Below, piece by piece: positions 15,109 through 24,026 of a stretch of DNA of 39,041 nt. Position numbers and translations under genes: made by a program. Positions within the stretch are counted from its first letter, which is position 1. Every line of letters starts with the position of its first letter. This DNA comes from Bryobacterales bacterium (GTDB lineage Bacteria > Acidobacteriota > Terriglobia > Bryobacterales > Bryobacteraceae). Below the pieces are notes generated by a model. That model worked only from the letters and a program-made list of their open reading frames with translations. It did not search any database and was not told the DNA's origin. The stretch is taken from NCBI GenBank assembly GCA_025350625.1, contig JANXXL010000360.1:1-39041 (forward strand), in the 5' to 3' direction.

Positions 15109-15993
15109 TTACAATTTCAGATCCTTCAGATACCGGCGGAAATCTTCGCCCAGGTCATGACGCTTGAGGGCGAGCTCGACCGTGGCCTGCAGAAAACCTT
15201 GCTTGTCGCCCGCATCGTAACGCTTGCCTTCGAACTTATAGCCATAAATCGGGCGGCTCCGCAGCATGTGCTTCAGGCCGTCGGTTAACTGAATTTCGCC
15301 GCCACTGCCGGGTTGAATGGTCTCGAGCGAGGTGAAAATTTCAGGCGTAAGAACATAGCGCCCAATGATCGCGAGGTTGGAGGGAGCGTCCGCCGCCTTG
15401 GGCTTTTCCACCAGATTCCGAATTCGGTAGAGCCGGTCGCGGCCGCCGTTGTGTGCCACCGGCTCCGCATCCACCACGCCATAGGCGGAAATGTTTTCAT
15501 GCGGCACTTCCATTAGCGCCAGCACCGGCGCGGAATAAAACTCGTAGACGTCCAGCAGTTGCCGCAGACACGGGGTTTCCGCATCGATGATGTCATCGGA
15601 AAGGATCACCGCGAACGGTTCCTCGCCCACTAGTTCGTGCGCCCGCAGAACCGCGTGCCCCAACCCCAAAGCCTCTTTTTGGCGGATATAAGCTACGTCG
15701 ATCATGTCGGAAACCGCGCGCACCGTCGCGAGCAGGTCTTTCTTGTGACGGGTTTCGAGCAGGTGCTCCAGCTCGAAACTGACATCGAAATGATCTTCAA
15801 TGGCGCTCTTGCCGCGCCCCGTAACGATGATGATGTTCTGAACCCCGGAGTGCTTCGCTTCCTCGACGCCGTATTGAATCAGAGGCTTGTCGACCAGCGG
15901 CAGCATCTCCTTAGGCATAGCTTTGGTGGCTGGAAGAAAGCGGGTCCCCAGTCCGGCCGCGGGGAAAACCGCTTTACGAACTTTTCTTGTCAT
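15109..15993 (-). CDS. galU: UTP-glucose-1-phosphate uridylyltransferase
   Basis: GalU makes UDP-glucose from UTP and glucose 1-phosphate, the activated sugar for exopolysaccharide, LPS core and glucan synthesis. The 294-residue protein has the nucleotidyltransferase signature 'FPAAGLGTRFLPATKAMPKEM', the substrate residues 'VDKPLIQYGVEEA', 'EEPFAVILSDDIID' and 'LVEKPKAADAPSN', and a C-terminal 'YDAGDKQGFLQA'. Length is normal for the family. It lies 24 bases after the MerR gene and five before the thioredoxin gene. It can feed the glycosyltransferases elsewhere in the window, though UDP-glucose use by any one of them is not shown. Confidence 0.97.
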   Translation of the reverse strand: MTRKVRKAVFPAAGLGTRFLPATKAMPKEMLPLVDKPLIQYGVEEAKHSGVQNIIIVTGRGKSAIEDHFDVSFELEHLLETRHKKDLLATVRAVSDMIDVAYIRQKEALGLGHAVLRAHELVGEEPFAVILSDDIIDAETPCLRQLLDVYEFYSAPVLALMEVPHENISAYGVVDAEPVAHNGGRDRLYRIRNLVEKPKAADAPSNLAIIGRYVLTPEIFTSLETIQPGSGGEIQLTDGLKHMLRSRPIYGYKFEGKRYDAGDKQGFLQATVELALKRHDLGEDFRRYLKDLKL

Positions 15994-16017
15994 TCATTTT
16001 CTATTCTATCGGCTCAG

Positions 16018-16443
16018 CTATTTCAAAATTGCCGCCACGGCGCGCAATTCCTCGCGGACCTTATCGAACATGCGAGTGAGATCGGCAGCCCGGTTCTCGA
16101 CGAAAAGATCCCCTTGCACACGCTTACGTCCGGCAGCCTTTGCAGCCACCGGGGCGGGCTCGGGTTTGGATCGCGTTTCGAGGAACTTGCGCGCGCCCTC
16201 GATGGTGAAGCGCTCCTCGTAGAGCAGCCGCTTGATCTCCAAAACCATCTCCACGTCCTTGCGGCGATACAGCCGGTGGCCGGTGCCGGATTTCTTAGGC
16301 CCCAGTCCCGGGAATTCGGTTTCCCAGAAGCGCAGCACGTAGGGCTTGATTCCGGCCAGGCGCGCCACGTCGCCGATCCGAAAGTAGAGTTTGTCTGGGA
16401 TCTCCGGTAACTGCCCGACGATCATGTCTTCTTGCGAACTCAT
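16018..16443 (-). CDS. MerR-family transcriptional regulator
   Basis: The 141-residue protein has an N-terminal MerR winged helix-turn-helix ('[25 protein letters not shown]', '[24 protein letters not shown]', residues about 18-85). A short C-terminal helix follows (about 115-140) with no effector-binding Cys pattern. The length and the 'FWE.EFP.L.P.K...G.R.Y' core match the group of short MerR proteins that are dimeric DNA-binding regulators of unknown signal. It is the first gene of the galU operon. Its start codon lies 18 bases from the divergent rlmB start, so promoter regions must overlap, which would let it control both directions. Confidence 0.93.
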   Translation of the reverse strand: MSSQEDMIVGQLPEIPDKLYFRIGDVARLAGIKPYVLRFWETEFPGLGPKKSGTGHRLYRRKDVEMVLEIKRLLYEERFTIEGARKFLETRSKPEPAPVAAKAAGRKRVQGDLFVENRAADLTRMFDKVREELRAVAAILK

Positions 16444-16461
16444 GACGTACCCTTAATGATA

Positions 16462-17190
16462 ATGTCCCCGCTGGTAGGAATCCATCCGGTCCGCGAGGCC
16501 CTGCTTGCCGGGAGGCCTGTCGATCGTGTGTTAATAGCGAAAGGCGCGGGCGGCGCCCGGTTGCAGGAACTGCTAGCGCTCTGCCGGGAACGGGGTGTCC
16601 CAGTGCGGGTAGAATCGCGCGATCGCCTGGATCGCGCGGCCAAGGGAGCAAACCATCAGGGGGTGGTGGCCTTCGGCGCCGCGGAAAAATATTCGTCGAT
16701 CGACGATACCGCGGCCTCCGGCGGCTTACACGTGATCCTGGACGGAGTGGAGGACCCGCATAACCTCGGCGCCATCATTCGAACGGCGCACGCAGCCGGC
16801 GCGGCCGCCGTGGTGATCCCGGAGCGCCGGGCGGCGGGCCTGAATGAGACCGTGGGCCGCGCCGCCTCCGGTGCATTGGCCTACTTGCCGGTAGTGCGAG
16901 TAGTGAACATCAATCGAACGCTAGACGAGCTGAAAGAGCGAGGTTACTGGATCTACGGCCTGGACGAACGGGGCAAGGACACCTACGACCAGGTGGAATT
17001 CACCAAGCCGTCCGCCATCGTCCTCGGCGCGGAAGGCAGCGGGCTGCATGAACACGTGGCCAAGCGCTGCGACTTTCTGGTGCGCATTCCAATGGCGGGA
17101 CAAGTGGCATCCTTGAACGTCAGCGTGGCCGCGGGCGTGATCCTTTTCGAGTGGAAGCGTCGTGCAGCCCTTCCAACCCCAGCTCCCTGA
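16462..17190 (+). CDS. rlmB: 23S rRNA 2'-O-methyltransferase, TrmH/SpoU family group 3 (RlmB-like)
   Basis: The protein of about 242 residues has an N-terminal substrate-binding domain (VGIHPVREALLAG) and the SPOUT methyltransferase domain. Its motifs are intact: motif 1 'LDGVEDPHNLGAIIRTAHAAG', motif 2 'VLGAEGSGL' and motif 3 'IPMAGQVASLNVSVAAGVILFE'. RlmB methylates the ribose of G2251 in E. coli 23S rRNA using SAM; target assignment here rests on similarity. The start at 16462 (MSPLVG) matches the usual family N-terminus; an ATG six bases earlier is possible. It is divergent from the MerR gene. Confidence 0.9.
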   Translation: MSPLVGIHPVREALLAGRPVDRVLIAKGAGGARLQELLALCRERGVPVRVESRDRLDRAAKGANHQGVVAFGAAEKYSSIDDTAASGGLHVILDGVEDPHNLGAIIRTAHAAGAAAVVIPERRAAGLNETVGRAASGALAYLPVVRVVNINRTLDELKERGYWIYGLDERGKDTYDQVEFTKPSAIVLGAEGSGLHEHVAKRCDFLVRIPMAGQVASLNVSVAAGVILFEWKRRAALPTPAP

Positions 17191-17240
17191 ATCACCGCCG
17201 TCGCTTTCATCAGCCTGCGTGCGGTTGATATACTCACGGC

Positions 17241-17555
17241 ATGTGGGAGCTACGACTCGGCGACGAAATTGACGATTATTGCGTCAAGTGCCGTCGGCTC
17301 ACCAATCATTCGATCGTCTCTTTAGTGGATACCAAGGCGGCGAAAGTGCGCTGCCGCACCTGTTATAGCGATCACGACTTCCGGAATGAGCAGGCGCCCC
17401 CATCGAAGAAAGAACTGGCGCGGCAAAAAGAACTCTTTAACGCCGTGCTCGCTGGAGTGGCTCCCGCCGAGGCGGCCATCGTTCTCGAGCCTCCTGAAGC
17501 GCCCCCCGAACCAGAAGCGCAAGCAACAGCCAAGTCGAAAAAGAAGAAAATCTAG
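17241..17555 (+). CDS. Small zinc-ribbon-like hypothetical protein
   Basis: The 104-residue protein has two CxxC pairs (CVKC at about 14-17 and CRTC at about 38-41) in an N-terminal part that suits a zinc ribbon. A charged helix (SKKELARQKELFNAVLAG) and a Pro/Ala/Glu-rich, Lys-ended tail follow (KSKKKKI). I do not recognise a named family. It may bind RNA or DNA, judging by the zinc pattern and basic tail, but this is inference. It lies 50 bases after rlmB and may share its transcript, which would suit an RNA-related role. Its 3' end overlaps the convergent addA-like gene by four bases. Confidence 0.75.
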   Translation: MWELRLGDEIDDYCVKCRRLTNHSIVSLVDTKAAKVRCRTCYSDHDFRNEQAPPSKKELARQKELFNAVLAGVAPAEAAIVLEPPEAPPEPEAQATAKSKKKKI

Positions 17556-20500
17556 GTTCCCTCGGGAGACCACTCGCGCCACTCATCGAGCAATGGGAAA
17601 TATAGGCCCAGCCGGACCGGATCCCCGAGCGACGCCATGATGCGCGCGTAGCGCTCCATCTGATCGCGATAACGGCGCTGCTGTTCGTCGAGAAATACTG
17701 CGAGGTTTCCACCCTCGTGCTCACTGGTCTTGAAGTCGATGATCCAGCGCACGCCCTGGTCGATAAAAGTGCGATCCACTAAACCTCGCACGATTTCACC
17801 ATTCACGACGCCCGTGACCGCATACTCCGCTTGTGCATCTTGGTGACGGTCTAGAATCCAGCGGCCCCGGCGGCTGACACGAATGAGCGCGAGTGCTTGC
17901 CGGACCCGCTGCGCGCCGGCTTCGAGATCGAGCGGCGACGCGCCGGCATGCATCAGGGCTCTCCGGATCTCCGGCATTTCCGGTCGAGGGGAATCCACGC
18001 TCTGCATCCGTTGCAGGAATGTGTGCACCACCGTACCCGCATGGCGCAGCCCCTCACCCACCCATTCGAAACTCGGCTCATGCGGTTCTGCATGCGGAAT
18101 TGTCCCGCTGCTCCAAGCCACCGCTGGAGGCATTTCAGGCAAACGCCAGGTATCCGGCAAGCGCCGCAATACGGCCGGCGGGCGGAGTGCAGGAGCCGGG
18201 ACTGCTCCCGTAGCAGCGCGCCGGAAGCGATCGCGCTCTTCATCTAAAAGAGCAGGCCACAGGTCCTTCAGCATGGTGCCTGACGATGGCTCACCGTTAT
18301 TCCCGACATGCCCCATCAGGTGCAACCGCTTGCGGGCGCGAGTCGCCGCTACGTAGAGCTGCCGCGCCCGCTCCCAGTCGCTCTTCTGCCGTTCGAGGCT
18401 CCGCAGATAGCGATAGAGAACATCGGGCTCGGCGCGCGTCTCGTCAATCGGCGCTACCAGGCATTCGAAACGGCCATCTTGCCGCCACTCGTGAAACAAC
18501 ACCAGCGGCTTATCGTCGGACTTGGATGGGCGGCCGAGTCCGGGAACGATGACGGTATCGAATTCCAGCCCCTTGGCCTTGTGGATCGTCATGATCTCTA
18601 CGGCGGGTCCGGTGGGGTTCTCGGGCCTCGCGTATAACTCGGTCACGCGTTCCGAGAAACGGCCGAAATCAGGCAAGTCCGCGCCTGCCTGCGTGGCTTC
18701 GAGAAGATCGAAATATGCCGCGGCATCCTGCAGACCGCCTTCGTCGCCTTCCAAACACGCGGGACCGCCTATTTTTATCCAGACGCGTTCCACCCAGCGG
18801 CGCAAAGGCCAGCGGCCTTGTTCGGAAAAAGCTTCGCCCAGGACGTCCCGCAGGCGCTCGGCGCGTTTATTGCCGTCGGCGCTCAGTGCGCGCAGATCGT
18901 GCAGGCAATCCCACAGGCTGGTTGCGAGACGGTCGTGCGCCAGCGCCTCCAGATCGGCGAGCGTCAGCCCGCACCAGGGCGCGCGCAGAATGGATAACCA
19001 GGCGATGCGGTCCACCGGATCGAGCAGGGCGCGAGTCAGGGCCAACAGGTCGCGGACGATAGAGCGATCGGCCAGCGCCTCGATTTCAACCGCGCTAAAC
19101 GGGAGTTCCGCCGCTTTCAACGCTTCGCTGATGGCAAACAGATGGGAGCGCGCGCGTACCAGTATCGCAACCGAGCCAGCGGGGTCGTGTTCTCGAGCTT
19201 CACGAATGCGTCTGACGACACAAGCCGCTTCGAGTTGGTCTTCACCCTCAATAAATCCGTCGATCGTCACCATGCCATCGTCTTTTTCCGTGGGCGCTTC
19301 GTTGGCGGCGCGGGAAGGCGTGTATTTGACGGCTCCGGTTTCGTCGTTATCGGCATCGGCAAAACTGCCGGTGAACAGCGCGTTCACACGATTGACAATG
19401 GCAGGGAGCGAGCGTCGATTCAAGTGAAGCTGCAAACGGTCCAGGCGCAGGCCGCCCATACCCTTCTCTTCTACTTCCTTGAACAAACCGACCTCAGCCT
19501 GACGAAAGCGATAGATCGACTGCATGGGATCACCCACCAAAAACAGCGTGCGGCCGTCGCCCTGCTGCCAGCCGCTCGTCAGTTTTTCCAGCAGTTCGAA
19601 TTGGGCTCGTGAAGTGTCCTGGAATTCATCCACCAGCAAATGCTCGATGCGCGAATCCATGCGGAAGGCCACTTCGGTGGGATTATCGAGGGGCCCCAGA
19701 GCTTCGCTCGCCGCGATGCCCAGTTCCATGAAGTCGATGGCGCGTCTCTCGCGGAAAACCATGCGCAATTGCCCCACCGCAAGTTGTAACGACCGTAATA
19801 AAGCTCGTAGAACTTGCCATTGGTCGTCGCTATATGCGGGCGGAGGGAGCCTCCGCAGGCGCTCCAGCGCCTCTTCCAAACCCGCGCACGACTGAAGCGC
19901 GGCGATCAAGTCTGCGCATTGGTCCTTGCGAAAATTGTTGCCCGCCGGAAAACCGCATCTGATCGTAAGTCCATTGCGCTTGCGCCACGACCCGTCGCCC
20001 CTCAAGACCACACTCGCCAAATGTCGCCATATAGCGCAGTTTTCGGCGGTTGCGTCCGGCCACCTTGAAAAATCCAGCAGCGGGATATTCAGGTTGGCGG
20101 CGGTATAACGCCCCAGATCCGCCCAAACCGCGCGCAGTTCGCCCGGGACTTGACGATCCACCGCGGCCAAGCCTCTGGCGACAGCGTCCGTCAAGGCCCT
20201 TTCGAGTTCGACTCGCGCCTCATCGTCGTCGAGGACCAGCAGTTTCAGCCACTGATCCCGCTGCGCCAGCATGGTGGCGATCAATTCCCGGGCATGAGTG
20301 GAGTTGTTATCCAGGTGCCGTAGCAGCGTAGTAAGCGCCTGCTGATAATTGGGATTGCTTTCGAGCAGAGTCAGGTGCGCCGCTTCCCGATACAACTGGC
20401 GCGCGTCCTCTTCAACGCGTGGCATGCCGCCCAGGCGGGCTAGCCAAGGCATCTCGCCGACGATCGACATGCATAGTGAATCGATGGTCTGCACGCGCAG

Positions 20501-20854
20501 GCGGCCGGGATGTTCGAGCAGATCCCACTTGAGTTCTCGATCCCGCAGGAGCACTTGCTGCGCCAACTGACGCGTGATTTTGAGGTGCGGCTTCTCTACC
20601 GGCGTTCCGGCTGTGGCGTCTCTTAGCGCGGCGGCGATGCGCTCCAGCATTTCACCTGCGGCTTTCCGCGTGAAGGTGATGGCGACGATGGATTCCGGTT
20701 TGCCGACAATGGCGAGTAATCGCAAAAAGCGGTGGATCAGCAACTCGGTCTTGCCCGAGCCGGCGGGAGCGCGCACGGTGAAGGAGCGTGAAGGGTCGAG
20801 AGCCTCCCTGCGCTGCGGTTCATCGAGATCCTGCAGGATGACTGGGCTACTCAC
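17552..20854 (-). CDS. addA: AddA-like UvrD/REP helicase with C-terminal PD-(D/E)xK nuclease
   Basis: The 1100-residue protein is a complete AddA-type double-strand break repair enzyme. It has Walker A APAGSGKTELL near residue 30, helicase motif Ia 'VAITFTRKAAGEMLERI', motif II 'LLVDEFQDTSRAQFELL', motif III 'FLVGDPMQSIYRFRQAE', and motifs V-VI 'MTIHKAKGLEFDTVIVPGL' and 'LYVAATRARKRL'. The C-terminal nuclease keeps its residues: GLVDRTF, WIIDFKTSE and QMERYA. AddAB complexes resect DNA ends for RecA loading, as RecBCD does. It overlaps the upstream addB-like gene by eight bases, so the two are translationally coupled. Confidence 0.92.
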   Translation of the reverse strand: MSSPVILQDLDEPQRREALDPSRSFTVRAPAGSGKTELLIHRFLRLLAIVGKPESIVAITFTRKAAGEMLERIAAALRDATAGTPVEKPHLKITRQLAQQVLLRDRELKWDLLEHPGRLRVQTIDSLCMSIVGEMPWLARLGGMPRVEEDARQLYREAAHLTLLESNPNYQQALTTLLRHLDNNSTHARELIATMLAQRDQWLKLLVLDDDEARVELERALTDAVARGLAAVDRQVPGELRAVWADLGRYTAANLNIPLLDFSRWPDATAENCAIWRHLASVVLRGDGSWRKRNGLTIRCGFPAGNNFRKDQCADLIAALQSCAGLEEALERLRRLPPPAYSDDQWQVLRALLRSLQLAVGQLRMVFRERRAIDFMELGIAASEALGPLDNPTEVAFRMDSRIEHLLVDEFQDTSRAQFELLEKLTSGWQQGDGRTLFLVGDPMQSIYRFRQAEVGLFKEVEEKGMGGLRLDRLQLHLNRRSLPAIVNRVNALFTGSFADADNDETGAVKYTPSRAANEAPTEKDDGMVTIDGFIEGEDQLEAACVVRRIREAREHDPAGSVAILVRARSHLFAISEALKAAELPFSAVEIEALADRSIVRDLLALTRALLDPVDRIAWLSILRAPWCGLTLADLEALAHDRLATSLWDCLHDLRALSADGNKRAERLRDVLGEAFSEQGRWPLRRWVERVWIKIGGPACLEGDEGGLQDAAAYFDLLEATQAGADLPDFGRFSERVTELYARPENPTGPAVEIMTIHKAKGLEFDTVIVPGLGRPSKSDDKPLVLFHEWRQDGRFECLVAPIDETRAEPDVLYRYLRSLERQKSDWERARQLYVAATRARKRLHLMGHVGNNGEPSSGTMLKDLWPALLDEERDRFRRAATGAVPAPALRPPAVLRRLPDTWRLPEMPPAVAWSSGTIPHAEPHEPSFEWVGEGLRHAGTVVHTFLQRMQSVDSPRPEMPEIRRALMHAGASPLDLEAGAQRVRQALALIRVSRRGRWILDRHQDAQAEYAVTGVVNGEIVRGLVDRTFIDQGVRWIIDFKTSEHEGGNLAVFLDEQQRRYRDQMERYARIMASLGDPVRLGLYFPLLDEWREWSPEGT

Positions 20855-23393
20855 CGGCTTCGTCCGCCCTCCTGAAATCGCCGATGCGGCAAAGCGAATG
20901 AAGATCGCAAAGCGCGCAGGTTTTCGTGGCGTTCTTGGGATCCACAGTGGCGTCGCCCGCGAGGAAATTGGCGCCGAGCTGGTCTACAACTTTGCTCCAC
21001 TCCGGGAGCCGCTGCTCCAGTTCACGGCCAGCATGCCCCAGCAGCGCCGTTTGCCCCGGCACCAATTTAGCGAAATACACTCCGGAAACTATGCGTTCGC
21101 TTTTTACGGCATAGAGCGGCAGTTGCGGTGCATCGGGCCGGTCGCCGTCCCAGTTTTTAATACTCAGATTGTCGGATGTTTTGTAATCCAGAATCACATG
21201 GGTTCCATCGGCGACTTGTTGATCGATACGGTCGACCTTGAGTTCCAATTCCAACCCGCCGGCGTTGATCCGGCGAGGCGTTTCCCGTTCTACTACTGTG
21301 AAATCCAGCCGGGCTCTTTCCAGATGGAGCCATTCCTCGAGCAAACTGGTGAGGCGACTGTGTTCCAAAACGCGGGAACGTTCGAGCGATGCATTTTTGT
21401 GACGGCGGCTCAGGCGGCTGTCGAGCGCGGTGCTGACGGAAGTCTCGATGACATTCGCGACCTCCGCGGCTGACATGAGCGCCAATTCACGCTGCGATCC
21501 GATTTCACGCCAAAAATGTTCCAGCGCTTGGTGGGCTACTGTGCCGCGCTCCGAAGGCGATATGCCGATATCTGGATCGTTATACTCGCGAGCGCCCAGG
21601 CGGTGAATGGCAAAGGCCCGGAACGGGCACCACGCCTGGTCTGCCAGAACCTGCATTCCTCCGCGCTGCAGCGTGACGGGCAAAACCGGCGGCGCTTGCC
21701 CCATCGGTTGGCGGTTTAACGGAACCCACGCCAAGAAAATCTTACGCAACGGAGTTTCGAAGGGAGCGACGAAGTTCGTTTCCTCGGGAAGCGCCTCGGG
21801 AAGCGTTTCGATAAGCGGGCTGATGCGAAGCTTTTCCTCGCCCGAGAATAACGGATAGCTCCACACTACCTCGGGCGCCGATGCGAGCAACCGGGCGGTG
21901 ACGCTGCGAGCGCAGTTCAGCTCGCGCTCGGGTGAACTGTGCGGCATTCCGGCGGCGCGCTGAAGCGCCGACGGCAGAAATGGATTCAAACGCGGCAATT
22001 CCGGCCACACGCCGGCATGCAATGCAGCGATCCATAACGCATCGAAGTGCGAACCAGCGGCTTCTGGCAGGTCCATTACCTGAACCGGAGCGGCTTCGTC
22101 GCGCGCGGAAAAGCGTTCATCGTATGCAATGCGCCGCAACCGTTCGAGGGCTTGGCTGTAGTTGAGACGCGGCAGCACGATATCCAGTGACGCCATTTGA
22201 GACAGTAATGTTTTCCAGTGCTCCACTGTCTGCTGCTCGACAGGGGAAAGCGTACGATCGCCCGGCCAGCCTGCGCCATCGAGCAGTTTCGAAAACGTGG
22301 CGCTCCATTCGCTCGGATGCTGGCGTTCCCGCAATGCATCTGCCGCCTTCGCCATCGCTGGAAATACACGCCGAACCGCTTCGATCTCAAAGGAAATTGT
22401 TTCGACGCCCTGGCGGCGGAGGTCGGCGTACGCGCGGGAAGCCGGCAATTTATCCAAGCGCAGGAAAGGCGACCGCAATAATAAACCCGCTTCGCCGATC
22501 TGGAGTCCGGGCTTCAGTCCCAATGTAAGCAACGCCACGCCGATCATGGGAATGTCGGCGCATCGCACACCCGAAGAGATGTGGAAGGCGGCGTCAGAAG
22601 CTGCGGGTCGTACAAAATCCAGACTGGGATGGAAGGTGTCATCGAAGATGCGCTCGACAGCAACCGAAAGCCCGGCGAGCCCCGGCACCACAACGCCGAT
22701 CTTCGCGTCCGGCTTGGCTTCGAGTGTTCGCCGGGCCCAAGCGGCGGCATGGATCAATTCTTCGGACACATCGCGGAACGCAACCCGGGAGCGTCGCGAC
22801 GGTTCGGCAGGATCGATCGGCCATGGTTGTGCATGACAGGCTTCAAACAGAGATCGATCGGCGGGTGCCAGTTCGTCGAAGCCGGCATGGAAGACCACGC
22901 CGGGAACGAGCGTGCCCTGGTGGACTCGATTGAGTAGCGCTTGAGGCAACTCGCTGGCCGTAATCCAATCGTTCTCGCGCAGCTTGCGTTCCACCGCGCG
23001 CATCCACCCCAGGAACGCCTCAGGGTCGGAAAGCCCCTCGAACTCAGACGCTTCGCATCCCACTCCCCAGGTCCGTGCCAGGTTCCAGGCCTGCGCTGCC
23101 GTCGCTATCGTTGCCGGAAGGTCGAGCAAAACGCCGGTGACGTCCGACGCCGCGATGGCCTGTTCCCACAGCACCTGCTCCTGCAAAGGGCTGAGCAAGA
23201 CCGGTGTGCCGAAGGGATCGCGAGCCGCACACTTCTGCCACAGGCGCGCGAGCCATGCGCCCCGCGGAAGAATGTCCGGCGATTCCCATGCACGAACGCC
23301 CCGCCGGCGGCGATCCGCGTCGTAATCCCGCCGTAACTGCCGGCTCAGTCGCGCATTTGCGGTGACCAGCGTGCCTTGCGTGTAGCGATCCAC
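20847..23393 (-). CDS. addB: AddB-like nuclease subunit of the end-resection complex
   Basis: The 848-residue protein ends in a RecB-type PD-(D/E)xK nuclease domain (LELKVDRIDQQ, HVILDYKTSD, LPLYAVK). It has the four-cysteine iron-sulfur pattern of AddB: one Cys in 'AWCPFRAFAIH' and a C-terminal C-x2-C-x5-C (CALCDLHSLC). The N-terminal part has the fold-like sequence of an inactivated helicase (TLVTANARLSRQL) but no Walker A GKT. This matches the 'probable DNA repair protein' type often encoded next to an AddA-like helicase. It would nick one strand at a break while the partner unwinds. It begins three bases after the stop of the SpoU methyltransferase gene, so all three are probably one operon. 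Confidence 0.85.
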   Translation of the reverse strand: MDRYTQGTLVTANARLSRQLRRDYDADRRRRGVRAWESPDILPRGAWLARLWQKCAARDPFGTPVLLSPLQEQVLWEQAIAASDVTGVLLDLPATIATAAQAWNLARTWGVGCEASEFEGLSDPEAFLGWMRAVERKLRENDWITASELPQALLNRVHQGTLVPGVVFHAGFDELAPADRSLFEACHAQPWPIDPAEPSRRSRVAFRDVSEELIHAAAWARRTLEAKPDAKIGVVVPGLAGLSVAVERIFDDTFHPSLDFVRPAASDAAFHISSGVRCADIPMIGVALLTLGLKPGLQIGEAGLLLRSPFLRLDKLPASRAYADLRRQGVETISFEIEAVRRVFPAMAKAADALRERQHPSEWSATFSKLLDGAGWPGDRTLSPVEQQTVEHWKTLLSQMASLDIVLPRLNYSQALERLRRIAYDERFSARDEAAPVQVMDLPEAAGSHFDALWIAALHAGVWPELPRLNPFLPSALQRAAGMPHSSPERELNCARSVTARLLASAPEVVWSYPLFSGEEKLRISPLIETLPEALPEETNFVAPFETPLRKIFLAWVPLNRQPMGQAPPVLPVTLQRGGMQVLADQAWCPFRAFAIHRLGAREYNDPDIGISPSERGTVAHQALEHFWREIGSQRELALMSAAEVANVIETSVSTALDSRLSRRHKNASLERSRVLEHSRLTSLLEEWLHLERARLDFTVVERETPRRINAGGLELELKVDRIDQQVADGTHVILDYKTSDNLSIKNWDGDRPDAPQLPLYAVKSERIVSGVYFAKLVPGQTALLGHAGRELEQRLPEWSKVVDQLGANFLAGDATVDPKNATKTCALCDLHSLCRIGDFRRADEAGE

Positions 23394-23396
23394 AAC

Positions 23397-23954
23397 CTAT
23401 GTTAGTGTCGCGCGTCCGGCAGCCGGATTTCCAGAGAGCGCCTGATACTTGCGCAGCAGTTCAAACAAAACCACCCCGCCCGCGGTCGCCACATTCAACG
23501 AGTGCTTACGGCCCAGCATGGGAATCCGTATATGGACATCGCAGTGCGCCGAAACTTCAGCGCGGATGCCGTCCACTTCATGTCCGAAAACGATGCACAC
23601 CGGGAAGGGAGGTTTCCACTCGAACAAGTCCACCGCGCGGGGCGTGGTTTCGATGGCGGCGATCTGATAGTTTCGCTCGCGCAGCAGGTCGAGCAGCGGC
23701 AGCGGATCCAGTGCGTGTTCCCAGCGGACCACCTCTTCGGCCCCCAGCGCGGTCTTGCGGATGCCGGGCTGGGGTGGACAGGCCGTGATGCCCGTCAGCA
23801 AAAGCTTTTCGGCAGCCGCAGCGTCCGCCGTGCGGAAGAACGACCCCACGTTATACATGCTGCGAACGTTATCCAGCAGAACCGTTACCGGCAGTGTGCC
23901 GATTCCTTCGTAAGGCGAGGCCAGCGAAGTGGCGCGAAAGGGAAGGCGGTCCAT
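23397..23954 (-). CDS. SpoU/TrmH-family RNA 2'-O-methyltransferase
   Basis: The 185-residue protein is a bare SPOUT domain without an N-terminal RNA-binding extension. It has motif 1 'LLDNVRSMYNVGSFFRTADA', motif 2 'IVFGHEVDGI' and motif 3 'IPMLGRKHSLNVATAGGVVLFE', all intact. It should use SAM to methylate a ribose in tRNA or rRNA; the target is unknown. It is distinct from the rlmB-like protein at 16462 (longer, group 3). It starts an apparent operon with the addB/addA-like genes. Its start codon overlaps one arm of a 12-base inverted repeat shared with the divergent GT2 gene. Confidence 0.9.
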   Translation of the reverse strand: MDRLPFRATSLASPYEGIGTLPVTVLLDNVRSMYNVGSFFRTADAAAAEKLLLTGITACPPQPGIRKTALGAEEVVRWEHALDPLPLLDLLRERNYQIAAIETTPRAVDLFEWKPPFPVCIVFGHEVDGIRAEVSAHCDVHIRIPMLGRKHSLNVATAGGVVLFELLRKYQALSGNPAAGRATLT

Positions 23955-24026
23955 TATAAGTTGTGGGCTTTCTCATGGTGACACGATAGTGAGCGCAAGC
24001 AGGCGATGCGCGGCTATAATGGACCG
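23947..24026. promoter_or_regulatory. 12-base inverted repeat spanning the divergent start region
   Basis: CGGTCCATTATA (23947-23958) and TATAATGGACCG (24015-24026) are exact inverted copies, 56 bases apart. The left arm holds the start codon of the SpoU methyltransferase gene. The right arm begins nine bases inside the annotated start of the GT2 gene and contains a perfect TATAAT. It may mark divergent promoter elements or a symmetric regulator site; no -35 match is evident. Confidence 0.5.

Noticed and set aside
14186-15160. A 324-residue plus-strand ORF across the thioredoxin gene
   Set aside because: The opposite strand encodes a signal peptide and WCPDC thioredoxin domain; the plus-strand frame has no recognisable feature.
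17552-23393. A UvrD-nuclease defence system
   Set aside because: Domain order, two full PD-(D/E)xK sites and the Cys pattern match AddAB-type repair proteins; no defence genes or mobile elements are near.
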